A stretch of DNA of 64,000 nt from Peteryoungia wuzhouensis (GTDB lineage Bacteria; Pseudomonadota; Alphaproteobacteria; Rhizobiales; Rhizobiaceae), in contig NZ_QJRY01000005.1 of NCBI RefSeq assembly GCF_003205195.1, positions 124,001 to 188,000 of the forward strand. The letters are read 5' to 3'. The position numbers were made by a program, and so were the translations under genes. The notes under the pieces were generated by a model. It saw nothing but the letters and a program-made list of their open reading frames with translations. It did no database searches and was not told the DNA's origin. Positions 1 to 8,888 of this stretch are shown in pieces; the first letter of the stretch is position 1; each line of letters begins with the position of its first letter.

Positions 1-1
1 C

Positions 2-964
2 GTCGCCTTGATGCTGCTGTTCAACGTCACCATGACATCGCTCAAAGGTCGCAAGACCGTCGTCACCAACATCCTGATCTTCGGGCTCTGGGGCGTCGCG
101 ATCTTCTTCCTCTTCGCCTTCTACAACCCGGCCAACCTGGCGCTCGACAAGATGTACTGGTGGTATGTCGTCCACCTCTGGGTCGAGGGCGTCTGGGAGC
201 TGATCATGGCCTCCGTGCTCGCTTTCCTGATGATCAAGCTCAACGGCATCGACCGCGAGGTCGTCGAGAAGTGGCTCTATGTCATCATCGGTCTGGCGCT
301 GTTCTCCGGTATCCTCGGCACGGGCCATCATTATTACTGGATCGGTGCGCCGGGCTACTGGCAGTGGATCGGTTCGCTCTTCTCGACGCTCGAAGTCGCC
401 CCCTTCTTCACCATGGTGATCTTCACCTTCGTCATGACCTGGAAGGCCGGCCGCAAGCATCCGAACAAGGCGGCACTCCTGTGGTCGCTCGGCTGCTCGG
501 TGATGGCCTTCTTCGGGGCCGGTGTCTGGGGCTTCCTGCACACGCTGTCGTCGGTAAACTACTACACCCACGGTACGCAGGTGACCGCAGCTCACGGACA
601 TCTCGCCTTCTTCGGCGCCTATGTCATGCTGAACCTCGCGATCATGGCCTATGCCATTCCCGAGATGCGCGGACGTCAGCCCTATAACCAGTGGCTGTCC
701 ATCGCGAGCTTCTGGATGATGTGCACGGCCATGTCGGTCATGACCTTCGCGCTCACCTTTGCCGGTGTCCTGCAGGTCCATCTGCAGCGCGTGCTTGGCG
801 AAAGCTACATGGACGTCCAGGACCAGTTGGCCCTGTTCTATTGGGTGCGCCTCGGCTCGGGCGCCGTCGTCCTGGTCTCCGCCCTGATGTTCGTCTGGGC
901 CGTGCTGATACCCGGCAAGGAAAAAGAGCCTGCCTTCGGCAGTTACATCGAGCCTGCCGAGTGA
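2..964 (+). CDS. norB: Nitric oxide reductase large subunit NorB, 5'-truncated by the window edge
   Basis: This is the catalytic haem b/FeB subunit of cytochrome-c-dependent NO reductase, which reduces 2 NO to N2O at the inner membrane. About 320 residues are visible, roughly the last two thirds of a typical NorB, and the frame is open to base 2. Counting from the TTG at base 8, nearly all metal-site residues can be seen: H56 and E60 (HLWVEG), the adjacent pair H107-H108 (GTGHHYYW), the essential glutamate E129 (LEVAPFF) and the haem ligands H196 and H198 (AAHGHLAF). Only the N-terminal haem histidine lies outside the window. Several hydrophobic helices fit the family. norQ follows after 61 bases, so norC (expected upstream), norB, norQ and norD probably form one operon. 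Confidence 0.96.
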   Translation, partial: VALMLLFNVTMTSLKGRKTVVTNILIFGLWGVAIFFLFAFYNPANLALDKMYWWYVVHLWVEGVWELIMASVLAFLMIKLNGIDREVVEKWLYVIIGLALFSGILGTGHHYYWIGAPGYWQWIGSLFSTLEVAPFFTMVIFTFVMTWKAGRKHPNKAALLWSLGCSVMAFFGAGVWGFLHTLSSVNYYTHGTQVTAAHGHLAFFGAYVMLNLAIMAYAIPEMRGRQPYNQWLSIASFWMMCTAMSVMTFALTFAGVLQVHLQRVLGESYMDVQDQLALFYWVRLGSGAVVLVSALMFVWAVLIPGKEKEPAFGSYIEPAE

Positions 965-1025
965 CTGAGCGGCCCGCTGCTTAAACGGCGGCGGGGCCTT
1001 TCCAAACTTCTGAAGGATCAGCACC

Positions 1026-1829
1026 ATGAATCTCATCGCCCGCAACATTCAGCCTGAAATCCCGGCCTATTCTCCAGCCGGCAACGAATGCGCCCTGTTC
1101 GAAACAGCCTGGACACGGCAACTGCCGCTGCTCCTCAAAGGTCCGACGGGCTGCGGCAAGACCCGTTTCGTCAGCCATATGGCACAGAAGCTCGATCTGC
1201 CGCTGACCACCGTCTCGTGCCACGACGATCTGGCCGCTGCCGATCTCACCGGCCGCTTCCTGCTCAAGGGCGGAGAGACGGTCTGGGTCGACGGACCGCT
1301 GACCCGGGCGGTCCGGGACGGTGGCGTCTGCTATCTCGACGAGGTGGTCGAGGCGCGCAAGGATGTCGCCGTGGTCCTCCATCCGCTCACCGACGACCGG
1401 CGTATCCTGCCTCTGGAACGCACCGGCGAAGAACTCGCGGCGCCGCCGGCCTTCATGCTGGTCGTGTCCTACAATCCCGGCTACCAGAGCCTGCTCAAGG
1501 CGCTGAAGCCCTCGACCCGCCAGCGTTTCGTCGCCATTGAATTCGACTTCCTGCCCAAGGCGCGGGAAATCGAGGTTGTCTCGGCCGAAAGCGGATTGCC
1601 CGCTGTCACGGTCGAGCCCCTCGTTGAACTCGCCAGACGGCTGCGCGCACTGAAAGGTCATGACCTGGAGGAAGGCGTCTCGACGCGCCTCCTCGTCTAT
1701 TGCGCCAGCCTGATCGATGCCGGTCTGTCTCCGCGTGACGCCGTTCGCGCCGCCATGATCGAGCCGCTGACCGACGAACCCGACGTGCGCACTGCCCTTC
1801 TCGAACTGGCAAAGGCGGTCATCCGCTAG
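1026..1829 (+). CDS. norQ: NorQ, MoxR/CbbQ-type AAA+ ATPase for NO reductase activation
   Basis: This cytoplasmic AAA+ ATPase works with NorD to mature NorBC, probably by inserting the non-haem iron FeB (established for the NorQ/CbbQ family). The 267-residue protein has Walker A GPTGCGKT at 39-46, Walker B VCYLDE at 101-106, a sensor-1 asparagine at 150 in the segment VVSYNPGYQ, and an arginine-finger segment STRQRF at 163-168. Its length is normal for the family. The ATG at 1026 follows an AAGGATCAGCACC leader with a plausible ribosome site. norD starts nine bases after its stop, which points to coupled expression. Confidence 0.95.
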   Translation: MNLIARNIQPEIPAYSPAGNECALFETAWTRQLPLLLKGPTGCGKTRFVSHMAQKLDLPLTTVSCHDDLAAADLTGRFLLKGGETVWVDGPLTRAVRDGGVCYLDEVVEARKDVAVVLHPLTDDRRILPLERTGEELAAPPAFMLVVSYNPGYQSLLKALKPSTRQRFVAIEFDFLPKAREIEVVSAESGLPAVTVEPLVELARRLRALKGHDLEEGVSTRLLVYCASLIDAGLSPRDAVRAAMIEPLTDEPDVRTALLELAKAVIR

Positions 1830-1838
1830 GAGAATGTC

Positions 1839-3737
1839 ATGCTGGACTTTCTGGAGCTCGAGGAAACGGTCGGGCGCGCCTGGCACAGGCTCGCTGGCGA
1901 TACCCGCACTTGGCCGCGTTACCCAAACGCTGCCGTCATGCTGGAAGAGGTGCTTCCGGTGCTTTCCGTCTGTTTTCGCGGCTTCGGCGGCGAAAGGACC
2001 GTGCAACTGGTCCCCGCACGGGGCAAGACCTCGCAACACCGGCTGAAGCTGCGCCAGCGCATGGGGCTCGGCGAGGAAAAGCTCATCCACCCGGCGCGGG
2101 ACGAAGCAAGCGTGATGTTGCCCCCGGTCCTCGACCTGATGCCGGAGCAGGCGCTCAACCGCGATCTCTATATCTGGCTGGCGGCTGCCATGGCCGTCAT
2201 GCCGCTTCAGCCAATCACCGAAATCGATCCGCTTAAGGCAGATTTCGCCATGCTGGAGGCGGCGTCGGTGCTTGAAGAGCGGGTGTTGAAGGCTTTTCCT
2301 GGTCTCATTGATTGCTATCGCCGGCTTTGCCTCGCCCTTCTGTCGGAGCGCCGGCGTGGCTCTCTGCCAAGGGTCGAGGGGTTGCTGGAGGATCGTATCA
2401 TCGATCTCCTGCGCCGTGGTGTCGGGCTTGCCCCGCTTTCGGCGGGGGATGATATGCCGGGGAGGGCGCCTCTAGGCTATCTGCCGATGTTGCCCGTGCC
2501 GCTTTGGCCGCAAGCCGTCGTCCGGGAAGAATGGGCTGATCGCCAGTACACGGACCAGCCGGTCGGCGCCAGTCAGGCGGATGCACAAGCCGCTGGCCGC
2601 TATGTCGCGACGCGCGAAAAGGATTCTGCCGCCAAGGGCGAGCGCAGCCCCTTCATCCTCAACCGCTTCGAAAAGATCCTCGCCATGGCCGAAATGGCCA
2701 ATGTCGATCGTCCCGCCGATGACAGCGACGATCACGATGCGTCGGCTGCCGATGAACTCGACGAGATGGTGCTTGGCGAACGCAAGGGCCGACCTGCGGC
2801 GAATTTCCGCTTCGACCTCGACCTGCCGCCGGAAGCGCTCATTCATTCTGCCATCGAAGCTGAAACGACCTATCCGGAATGGGACTATAGGCACGGGGTC
2901 TATCTCAAGGACCACTGCCGGGTCATTGCCGGCCCGGCATCCGATGAAGGCCTTTCGCCTGGCCCGTCGCCGGAGATGAAGGCGCTGGTTCGCCGAGTGC
3001 GGCGACAGTTTGAGGCGATGCGCCCGCGCCACGAGATGCTGCGCGCGCAGGTAGACGGTGCCGATCTCGATCTCGACGCTGTGGTCCGCAGCCGTACCGA
3101 ACTGGCCGCGAGCGGTGAATGTTCGGACCGTATCCATCTGGCAAGCCGGCCGCAGGCCCATGATCTCGCCGTCACGTTGCTGGTCGACGTATCGCTGTCG
3201 ACTGACGCCTGGTTCAACGACCGCCGGGTACTTGATGTCGAGAAGGAGGCCCTTCTGGTGCTGGCCGAGGGGCTTGCCGCCTGTGGTGACATGCATTCCA
3301 TCCTCAGCTTCACGTCGAGGCGCAGGGGCTGGGTGCGTGTCGAGACAATCAAGGACTTTGACGAGCCGATGAGCGCGCATGTGCGCCATCGCATCGCCGC
3401 GCTCAAGCCCGGCTACTATACCCGCATGGGAGCGGCACTCCGCCATGCGACGGCCAAGCTTGCGGAGCGCCCCAACAGAAAGCACCTGCTGCTCGTTCTG
3501 ACCGACGGCAAGCCGAACGATGTCGATCACTACGAGGGCCGTTTTGCGCTTGAAGATACCCGCCGGGCAGTGACCGAGGCGCGCCGCCGCGGCATCCATG
3601 TCTTCGGCGTGACCGTCGACCAGGATGCCAAGACCTACGTGCCCGCCGTGTTCGGCCATCACGGCTATGCCGTCGTACCCGATATCCGGCGCCTGCCGGC
3701 AGCCCTGCCGCAGATCTACCGCGCGCTCGTTCGCTGA
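1839..3737 (+). CDS. norD: NorD, VWA-domain NO reductase activation protein
   Basis: NorD is the partner of NorQ in NO reductase maturation. The 632-residue protein carries a C-terminal von Willebrand factor A domain with a MIDAS motif DVSLS at 450-454 and a second metal-site segment TDGKPND starting at 555. The N-terminal two thirds is a helical region typical of NorD/CbbO. The ATG at 1839 is preceded by a purine-rich AGGAGAATGTC, giving a good ribosome site. The gene ends the nor operon, and a strong hairpin lies 17 bases after the stop. Function is inferred from family membership and the norB-norQ-norD order. Confidence 0.94.
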   Translation: MLDFLELEETVGRAWHRLAGDTRTWPRYPNAAVMLEEVLPVLSVCFRGFGGERTVQLVPARGKTSQHRLKLRQRMGLGEEKLIHPARDEASVMLPPVLDLMPEQALNRDLYIWLAAAMAVMPLQPITEIDPLKADFAMLEAASVLEERVLKAFPGLIDCYRRLCLALLSERRRGSLPRVEGLLEDRIIDLLRRGVGLAPLSAGDDMPGRAPLGYLPMLPVPLWPQAVVREEWADRQYTDQPVGASQADAQAAGRYVATREKDSAAKGERSPFILNRFEKILAMAEMANVDRPADDSDDHDASAADELDEMVLGERKGRPAANFRFDLDLPPEALIHSAIEAETTYPEWDYRHGVYLKDHCRVIAGPASDEGLSPGPSPEMKALVRRVRRQFEAMRPRHEMLRAQVDGADLDLDAVVRSRTELAASGECSDRIHLASRPQAHDLAVTLLVDVSLSTDAWFNDRRVLDVEKEALLVLAEGLAACGDMHSILSFTSRRRGWVRVETIKDFDEPMSAHVRHRIAALKPGYYTRMGAALRHATAKLAERPNRKHLLLVLTDGKPNDVDHYEGRFALEDTRRAVTEARRRGIHVFGVTVDQDAKTYVPAVFGHHGYAVVPDIRRLPAALPQIYRALVR

Positions 3738-3754
3738 TCCGCGATCGCGCAAAG

Positions 3755-3786
3755 GGAAAGCCCGGACCGAGCGATCGGTCCGGGCT
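3755..3786. terminator. Bidirectional intrinsic terminator between norD and hemN
   Basis: A perfect 14-bp stem (AAAGCCCGGACCGA pairing with TCGGTCCGGGCTTT) closes a four-base GCGA loop. It sits between convergent norD and hemN. The stem ends in TTT on one strand and in AAA on the other, so it can end both transcripts. Confidence 0.9.
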
Positions 3787-3807
3787 TTCTCGTTTCACCG
3801 TTTTGGC

Positions 3808-5163
3808 TCAGGCCGCAGTGGCGTGTGTTCTGTCCGTTTCACCGAGATAGGCATCGAAGCACGAAGCCACCGTTCTCACCAGGAACCTGTGCTGCGTATC
3901 GACACTCAGCAGATCCCCACGCCAGCTAACGATACCTTCCTCCAACAACGTCTTCAGTGGCAGATTGGCTTTGCCGATGCTGTCGTCTGGAAGTTCGAAA
4001 CCTTCCGGCATGGCTCCAAAATCGACCTGGAAGTCGCACATCAGCCGCTCGATGATCCAGGCACGGACGCGGTCTTCTCGGGTGAGACGATAGCCTTTCG
4101 ACGTCGCCAGTTCACCGGATGAGATGGCATTTGCATAACGTCCGATCGCGACGTCGTTTTGCGCGTAGCCTTCGTCAAGGCGTCCGATCGCCGAGGATCC
4201 AAACCCGATGAGTGTCGAGGCGTCATCGGTCGTATATCCCTGGAAATTGCGGCGCAGTGCTTTGCGATCGGCCGCGATCGAAAGCGAATCCTCCGGAAGG
4301 GCAAAATGATCGAGGCCGATGCGGCGATATCCGGCTTGACACAGCGTTGCCGCGATTGCCTCTGCCTGGGCATGCCGCTCATGAGCATCGCCAAGGGCTG
4401 CCGCATCGATCAGGCGCTGATGCTTCTTGAAGTTCGGAACATGGGCGTAGCCGAACACGGCGAAGCGTTCGGGACGCATGGCGGCCGCCATCTTCGCAGT
4501 TTCAATCGCGGAGTCGACGGTCTGATGCGGCAAACCATAGATGAGGTCGAAGTTGACGCTTCTGGCTCCTGCCTTGCGCAGGTTTGAAAGGGCTGTTGCC
4601 GTCTGTTCTGCCGACTGGATGCGATTGATCGCCTTTTGAACCTTGGGATCGAAGCTCTGTACGCCGAGGCTCGCCCGGGTCATTCTTGCTTCGCCGAGTG
4701 CTACAGACATATCGACGGTCAGCGTTCTCGGGTCGATTTCCACCGCAAGCTCTGTCGTGCTCCCGGTGCCAAAGGCTGCGGCAAGCGTGGCAGCCAGATC
4801 TCGGAATTCCTGCGGCGTCATGATGGTGGGCGTGCCGCCGCCGAAGTGAATGTCGCTGACGTCCTGCCGCCGTCCGATGGCCCTCGCCACCAGTCTGATT
4901 TCCTGTTTCAGCACGGTCAGGTAGTCGAGGATCGGTGCATCCTTCTGGGTAATCGTCGTGTGGCAGCCGCAATACCAGCACATGGAGCGGCAGAAGGGCA
5001 CATGCAGGTAAAGGGAGACCGGATCGTTTTCCGGCACGGCGGCCAGCCAGTCGCGATAGGTGCCCGCACCTATGCTGGGCGAAAAGCGGGGCGCCGTCGG
5101 ATAGCTCGTGTAACGGGGCAGGCGGCTTTCGCCATAACGGCGGATAATCTCTGAGTTCATCAT
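3808..5163 (-). CDS. hemN: Oxygen-independent coproporphyrinogen III oxidase, HemN
   Basis: This radical-SAM enzyme decarboxylates coproporphyrinogen III to protoporphyrinogen IX without oxygen and so supplies haem during anaerobic denitrification. The 4Fe-4S motif CRSMCWYC, with a further GC two residues on, lies near residues 58-67, followed by a GGGTPT SAM-binding segment. The N-terminus ends in the family hallmark LPRYTSYPTA. The frame extends to 5226, but I prefer the ATG at 5163: it has a GGAG ribosome site, matches the usual HemN start, and a TTG-N8-CAA box at 5213-5226 would put transcription start just upstream of it. With this start the protein has 451 residues. Co-location with nor/nir genes is common in denitrifying rhizobia. 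Confidence 0.93.
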   Translation of the reverse strand: MMNSEIIRRYGESRLPRYTSYPTAPRFSPSIGAGTYRDWLAAVPENDPVSLYLHVPFCRSMCWYCGCHTTITQKDAPILDYLTVLKQEIRLVARAIGRRQDVSDIHFGGGTPTIMTPQEFRDLAATLAAAFGTGSTTELAVEIDPRTLTVDMSVALGEARMTRASLGVQSFDPKVQKAINRIQSAEQTATALSNLRKAGARSVNFDLIYGLPHQTVDSAIETAKMAAAMRPERFAVFGYAHVPNFKKHQRLIDAAALGDAHERHAQAEAIAATLCQAGYRRIGLDHFALPEDSLSIAADRKALRRNFQGYTTDDASTLIGFGSSAIGRLDEGYAQNDVAIGRYANAISSGELATSKGYRLTREDRVRAWIIERLMCDFQVDFGAMPEGFELPDDSIGKANLPLKTLLEEGIVSWRGDLLSVDTQHRFLVRTVASCFDAYLGETDRTHATAA

Positions 5164-5212
5164 ATCGCTCCGGTTTTGTGCCGTGACGATACTGTCAGGT
5201 GCCGTCGTTTCG

Positions 5213-5226
5213 TTGTCGAAAGGCAA
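5213..5226 (-). promoter_or_regulatory. Candidate Fnr/NnrR-family box upstream of hemN
   Basis: TTGTCGAAAGGCAA fits TTG-N8-CAA with partly symmetrical arms. Its centre is about 56 bases before the hemN ATG. An activator at -41.5 would then start transcription near 5178, leaving a leader of about 15 bases. The match is imperfect, so it is only a candidate. Confidence 0.45.
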
Positions 5227-5253
5227 AGAGGAACGCTGCTTTCCAGCTTTTGC

Positions 5254-5267
5254 TTGTCACAGCACAA
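5254..5267 (+). promoter_or_regulatory. Candidate Fnr/NnrR-family box upstream of the DUF2249 genes
   Basis: TTGTCACAGCACAA fits TTG-N8-CAA. It lies in the divergent gap between hemN and the first DUF2249 gene. At -41.5 for the rightward promoter it would give a start near 5302 and a leader of about 50 bases. A second box 41 bases away serves hemN, so each divergent gene may have its own site. Confidence 0.45.
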
Positions 5268-5353
5268 CGAAGGCTGGGCACGCGGGCTGCAATGTCCTGT
5301 GGTGCGGCAGAGCTGCATGCGACCTGCAAACCTGCATTGAAGAAAGCCACCGA

Positions 5354-5635
5354 ATGACCGTTGTTGAAGATCATGTTCTCAAACTCGACGTGCGCGAAAT
5401 TCCCCACATGGAAAGACATCCCCGCATATTCGGAATGTTGAATGCGCTGCTTCCGGATTTCCAGCTGCTCCTGACCGTCGATCATGATCCGGTCCCGCTC
5501 TACTACCATCTGGAAATGCATTATGATGGGATGTTCGGATGGGAATACCTTTCCCGCGGTCCGGAGATATGGGAAGTCCGGATTCGCCGAAAGAAGCACG
5601 AAGGCTGCAACTGCAACTGCGGTGGCGGTCACTGA
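5354..5635 (+). CDS. DUF2249-family small protein with Cys-rich tail
   Basis: This 93-residue protein starts at an ATG in a divergent position to hemN. The core (LDVREIPHMERHPRIF, later LYYHLEM and WEVRIRRK) fits the DUF2249 fold, a small alpha/beta domain often found next to denitrification and NO-response genes. The C-terminus ends in a Cys/Gly/His cluster (GCNCNCGGGH) that could bind metal. The biochemical role of DUF2249 is not established, although its genomic neighbourhood points to NO or nitrite metabolism. The open frame extends to 5183, but the ATG at 5354 fits the domain start. Confidence 0.8.
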   Translation: MTVVEDHVLKLDVREIPHMERHPRIFGMLNALLPDFQLLLTVDHDPVPLYYHLEMHYDGMFGWEYLSRGPEIWEVRIRRKKHEGCNCNCGGGH

Positions 5636-5720
5636 ACCATGAGGGAGCGATCGGGAGACAGCGGTCGCTCCACGCCATCCATGGTGATCGGACAGGTGAA
5701 GTCGGAAATTGGGAGGTCAA

Positions 5721-6245
5721 GTGTCGACGACAGCCAACTTCAAAGAACTCGACGTAAGGCCCATCCTTCGTGACGGAGGGGAGCCGTTTCCCGCGATCAT
5801 GGATGCGGTTCAGTCCTTGCAGCCGGGAGAAGGCCTGCGCCTGCTGGCAACGTTTCGCCCGGTACCGCTGCTGAGCGTCATGGCGCGCCGGGGCTATTCG
5901 GCCGAACTGAAGGAACTGGATGACGGCGAGTGGGAGGTGATGTTCCTTCCGGTGACGGAAGCTTCCGCAGAAGTTCTCCACTCGATCGGGGCAGAAGAAG
6001 CAGCGGCCTGGCCTGATCCGCTGTGGCGGGTCGACCTTTCTGAGCAGCAGCCCCCGGTACCGATGGAAAAGGTTCTCTCGCTGATCGAACTCATGGAGCC
6101 CGGCGAAGTGCTTTTCGCGGTGTTGTCAGAGGAATCGCGCTTTTTATGCGCGGAGCTGGAACAGCGCGGTCATCAATGGGTCGGCAATCTCGATGCGTCG
6201 AAGCGCGCCTATCGCATGTTGATCCGGGTTGGCGGTGAAGGTTGA
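5721..6245 (+). CDS. Two-domain DUF2249 protein
   Basis: The protein has 174 residues from a GTG start at 5721, chosen because GGGAGG sits four bases upstream. It contains two DUF2249-like repeats: one opens with FKELDVRPI and continues through GEGLRLLATFRPVPLL to WEVMFLP, and a second contains WRVDLSEQQPP, GEVLFAVLSEE and YRMLIRVGG. It probably shares a transcript with the preceding DUF2249 gene, 85 bases upstream. The last 37 bases overlap the 3' end of convergent nnrS. Function is unknown; the context suggests NO/nitrite stress. Confidence 0.8.
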   Translation: MSTTANFKELDVRPILRDGGEPFPAIMDAVQSLQPGEGLRLLATFRPVPLLSVMARRGYSAELKELDDGEWEVMFLPVTEASAEVLHSIGAEEAAAWPDPLWRVDLSEQQPPVPMEKVLSLIELMEPGEVLFAVLSEESRFLCAELEQRGHQWVGNLDASKRAYRMLIRVGGEG

Positions 6246-7453
6246 CGACCCGGTTGCCGCTGAACGTGGCATAGGAGACCCGCATTGTCCCTGAGAAACA
6301 AGACAAAGGCGGAAATCCAGAACAGTCCTGACGTTGCGATAACGGGCCCATAGTATTCCGGAATGAGGTCGGCTGCGATGCGAACGCCTGCTGCAAACAG
6401 CACGCATGGAACGGACAGCCGCTGAACCCACGAAATTTTCTCGTTTCGACCGGTATGAAGCCGGATCGACCGGTTCATAACCGCAAGCATCATCCCCGTG
6501 ACGGATCCGATGGCTAGAAGATGCATTGCCGTAAGCGGGCCGAGCAGGTCGAGTGCGGTCGCGCCCATTCCCAATAGCCCGAGAGGGATGAAGCCGTAAG
6601 AGAAGTGCATCCCTGAGATCAGGGGAGATCGCAGGATCATTGGCCTGAACCATCTTGCTGCGCGAACGAGGTGCGCACCAGCCGCAACAGCCGCCAGGGT
6701 CGCCGTAAGCAGACTGGACGGTTCATATGTCCACATCGTCGCGGTCAGGAGCGTGGCAGTCAGGACGAAGCGATCGACAATGCGATTGCCGGTGGCGAGG
6801 CGCGGTCTGCCTGACTGGGCAAGCCAGCTGTTTGTGAAGCTTGGAATGAGTTTGTCGGAGGTCGCGGTGATCAACAGGACATAGACGGAAAGGGCTGCCC
6901 GTGCCCAGGCTCCGACGTCTCCGCCGTGCATGGCTGCGATATGAAACCCGCCATTGATAAGCGCGAGAGAGCTAACGCAAAGGATTGGCTTTACATCCGC
7001 AATTCGTCTCGCGACCCAGACCTCCCGCAAGCAGAAATAGGCAAAGAGTGGAAGGAAGATCCAGTCGATCAGGAGCGCGATGACGGCCGTTGTTTCCCCG
7101 ACCATCAGCATGGAGAGGCGGCCCGCAAGCCATATGAAGAAGAGGCGGCCGAGAGGCTTGCCTGAGAGGGGAAAGCGACCCGTCCAGTTCGGGACGGTCG
7201 TCATCAGATATCCCACCAGTACCGCCGGCATGAAGCCGAAAAGAAGTTCGTGCGCGTGCCAGGCGGACTGGCCATATGTTTCTGCTGGTTGGAGCCAGCC
7301 GCTAATCGTGCAGATCCAGATCGTGATCGTCGCAATGGCCCAAAGAGACGCGCCGAGATAGAAAGGCCGGAATCCGTAGGATAGCAGAATGGCGCCGTCG
7401 CGCCCCAGGCCGCGAGGAATGCCGCCACGGGTTGGTCGTGTCTCTTCCTTCAT
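6209..7453 (-). CDS. nnrS: NnrS family haem-copper membrane protein
   Basis: NnrS is a polytopic haem- and copper-containing inner-membrane protein that protects cells from nitrosative stress and is controlled by NnrR in rhizobia and Rhodobacter. The 414-residue product has about 12 hydrophobic segments and the family signature QSAWHAHELLFGF near residues 63-75, with later PNWTGR and TATSDKLIPSF segments. The start ATG follows a GAGAGCAAG leader. It is divergent from nirK, and a perfect Fnr box lies 59 bases upstream. Its 3' end overlaps a convergent DUF2249 gene. Confidence 0.93.
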   Translation of the reverse strand: MKEETRPTRGGIPRGLGRDGAILLSYGFRPFYLGASLWAIATITIWICTISGWLQPAETYGQSAWHAHELLFGFMPAVLVGYLMTTVPNWTGRFPLSGKPLGRLFFIWLAGRLSMLMVGETTAVIALLIDWIFLPLFAYFCLREVWVARRIADVKPILCVSSLALINGGFHIAAMHGGDVGAWARAALSVYVLLITATSDKLIPSFTNSWLAQSGRPRLATGNRIVDRFVLTATLLTATMWTYEPSSLLTATLAAVAAGAHLVRAARWFRPMILRSPLISGMHFSYGFIPLGLLGMGATALDLLGPLTAMHLLAIGSVTGMMLAVMNRSIRLHTGRNEKISWVQRLSVPCVLFAAGVRIAADLIPEYYGPVIATSGLFWISAFVLFLRDNAGLLCHVQRQPGRQPSPPTRINMR

Positions 7454-7511
7454 GAAACTTGCTCTCCAAAGTCGCCGATGATGCTGCCTCGAAGATTTTC
7501 AGACGAAGTAA

Positions 7512-7525
7512 TTGATCTCGATCAA
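7512..7525 (-). promoter_or_regulatory. Perfect Fnr/FixK-type box upstream of nnrS
   Basis: TTGATCTCGATCAA is an exact match to the Fnr/Anr/FixK consensus TTGAT-N4-ATCAA. Its centre is about 65 bases upstream of the nnrS ATG, so an activator at -41.5 would start transcription near 7477 with a 24-base leader. It could also act on the divergent nirK promoter. Confidence 0.8.
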
Positions 7526-7588
7526 AGGGCGCCGACAAACCTATTATTAGATCGGCGGCTGAATGACGCAGTCGCCCTCCGAAGTTCA

Positions 7589-7602
7589 TTGTTCCAGAAC
7601 AA
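7589..7602 (+). promoter_or_regulatory. Candidate NnrR box upstream of nirK
   Basis: TTGTTCCAGAACAA is a TTG-N8-CAA palindrome with six-base arms, centred about 85 bases before the nirK ATG. At -41.5 it predicts a start near 7637. It lacks the GAT/ATC inner bases of a classical Fnr site, which fits an NnrR-type rather than FixK-type target. Confidence 0.65.
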
Positions 7603-7680
7603 ATAGATCGGCGCGTCATGAAGTAAAACAGTGTCAACAGTTCGAGCGAAACGCTCACTGATTGATAAGGAGAAACGACC

Positions 7681-8820
7681 ATGACCGAGTGCCTGAACCT
7701 AACCAGAAGAACAATGCTTGCCGGCGCTGTCTTCGCGAGCGCACTCGCACCTGCTTTGTCAGGCACGGTTGCTCGCGCCGAAGGCGGTGACATCAAAACC
7801 AACGCCGCTGCCACCGCCGCCGACATTGCCAAGCTGGAGCGGGTAAAGGTCGACCTGGTGGCGCCGCCCTTCGTTCATGCCCATACGCAGAAGGCTGAAG
7901 GGCCCCCGAAGGTTGTCGAGTTCACACTCACCATCCAGGAAAAGAAGATCATCGTCGATGATGCCGGAACCGAAGTCCATGCCATGACGTTCAACGGCTC
8001 GGTCCCTGGTCCCATGATGGTCGTTCATCAGGACGATTATGTCGAGTTGACCCTCATCAATCCCGAGACCAACACGCTTCAGCACAACATCGATTTCCAC
8101 TCGGCCACAGGTGCCCTTGGCGGTGGTGCGCTGACGCTGGTCAATCCGGGCGAGACAGCCGTCCTGCGCTTCAAGGCCACCAAGGCAGGTGTCTTCGTCT
8201 ACCACTGCGCACCTCCCGGAATGGTGCCGTGGCATGTCACCTCGGGCATGAATGGCGCGATCATGGTTCTGCCGCGCGACGGCCTGAAGGATCACAAGGG
8301 CAACGATCTACCCTATGACAAGGTCTATTATGTTGGCGAGCAGGACTTCTATGTTCCGAAGGATGCCGACGGCAATTACAAGAAGTATGAAAGTGCCGGC
8401 GATGGTTATGCCGATGTGCTCGAAGTCATGAACACGCTGACCCCGAGCCACATTGTTTTCAACGGTGCGGTCGGAGCCCTGACGGGCGACAATGCCCTGA
8501 CTGCTGCGGTCGGCGAACGGGTTCTGATCCTGCATTCGCAGGCCAATCGCGACACCCGTCCGCATCTGATCGGTGGCCATGGCGATTATGTCTGGGCAAC
8601 CGGCAAGTTCGCCAACCCGCCGCAACTCGATCAGGAAACCTGGTTCATTCCCGGAGGCGCTGCGGGTGCCGCCTACTACACCTTCCAGCAGCCGGGCATC
8701 TACGCCTATGTGAACCACAACCTGATCGAAGCCTTCGAAAAGGGTGCGGCCGCACACTTTAAGGTCACCGGCGACTGGAACGACGATCTGATGACCGCCG
8801 TGGTCAAGCCGGACAGCTGA
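7681..8820 (+). CDS. nirK: Copper-containing nitrite reductase NirK
   Basis: NirK reduces nitrite to NO in the periplasm using electrons from pseudoazurin or cytochrome c. The 379-residue precursor has a twin-arginine leader (LTRRTMLAG) with likely cleavage after ARA at 33. All ligands map by family spacing: type 1 copper H135, C176, H185, M190; type 2 copper H140, H175, H346; catalytic D138 and H295. It is a two-cupredoxin-domain class I enzyme. The ATG follows an AAGGAGAAACGACC leader. nirV lies directly downstream, with a hairpin between them. Confidence 0.97.
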   Translation: MTECLNLTRRTMLAGAVFASALAPALSGTVARAEGGDIKTNAAATAADIAKLERVKVDLVAPPFVHAHTQKAEGPPKVVEFTLTIQEKKIIVDDAGTEVHAMTFNGSVPGPMMVVHQDDYVELTLINPETNTLQHNIDFHSATGALGGGALTLVNPGETAVLRFKATKAGVFVYHCAPPGMVPWHVTSGMNGAIMVLPRDGLKDHKGNDLPYDKVYYVGEQDFYVPKDADGNYKKYESAGDGYADVLEVMNTLTPSHIVFNGAVGALTGDNALTAAVGERVLILHSQANRDTRPHLIGGHGDYVWATGKFANPPQLDQETWFIPGGAAGAAYYTFQQPGIYAYVNHNLIEAFEKGAAAHFKVTGDWNDDLMTAVVKPDS

Positions 8821-8831
8821 TCCTTGCGACG

Positions 8832-8858
8832 CACGGGGTGCTGATAGAGCGCCCCGTG
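8832..8858 (+). terminator. Intercistronic hairpin between nirK and nirV
   Basis: CACGGGG (8832-8838) pairs with CCCCGTG (8852-8858) around a 13-base loop, 11 bases after the nirK stop. There is no T run, so it more likely stabilises nirK mRNA or partly attenuates nirV than ends transcription completely. Confidence 0.45.
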
Positions 8859-8888
8859 AACTTCCTCTCTAATCTGTTGGAAATCGCC

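Noticed and set aside
3738-3750. CGCGATCGCG near the norD end as a relative of the TGCGATCGCA operator
   Set aside because: Only the short GC-rich core matches, it lies downstream of norD with no promoter, and GCGATCGC also occurs inside coding DNA (for example about 30350).
2472-3752. Long antisense frames over norQ/norD (also 981-2090) and over the ALDH at 32329-33723
   Set aside because: Mirror frames of real genes with codon-pattern bias only; no start signals or domains.
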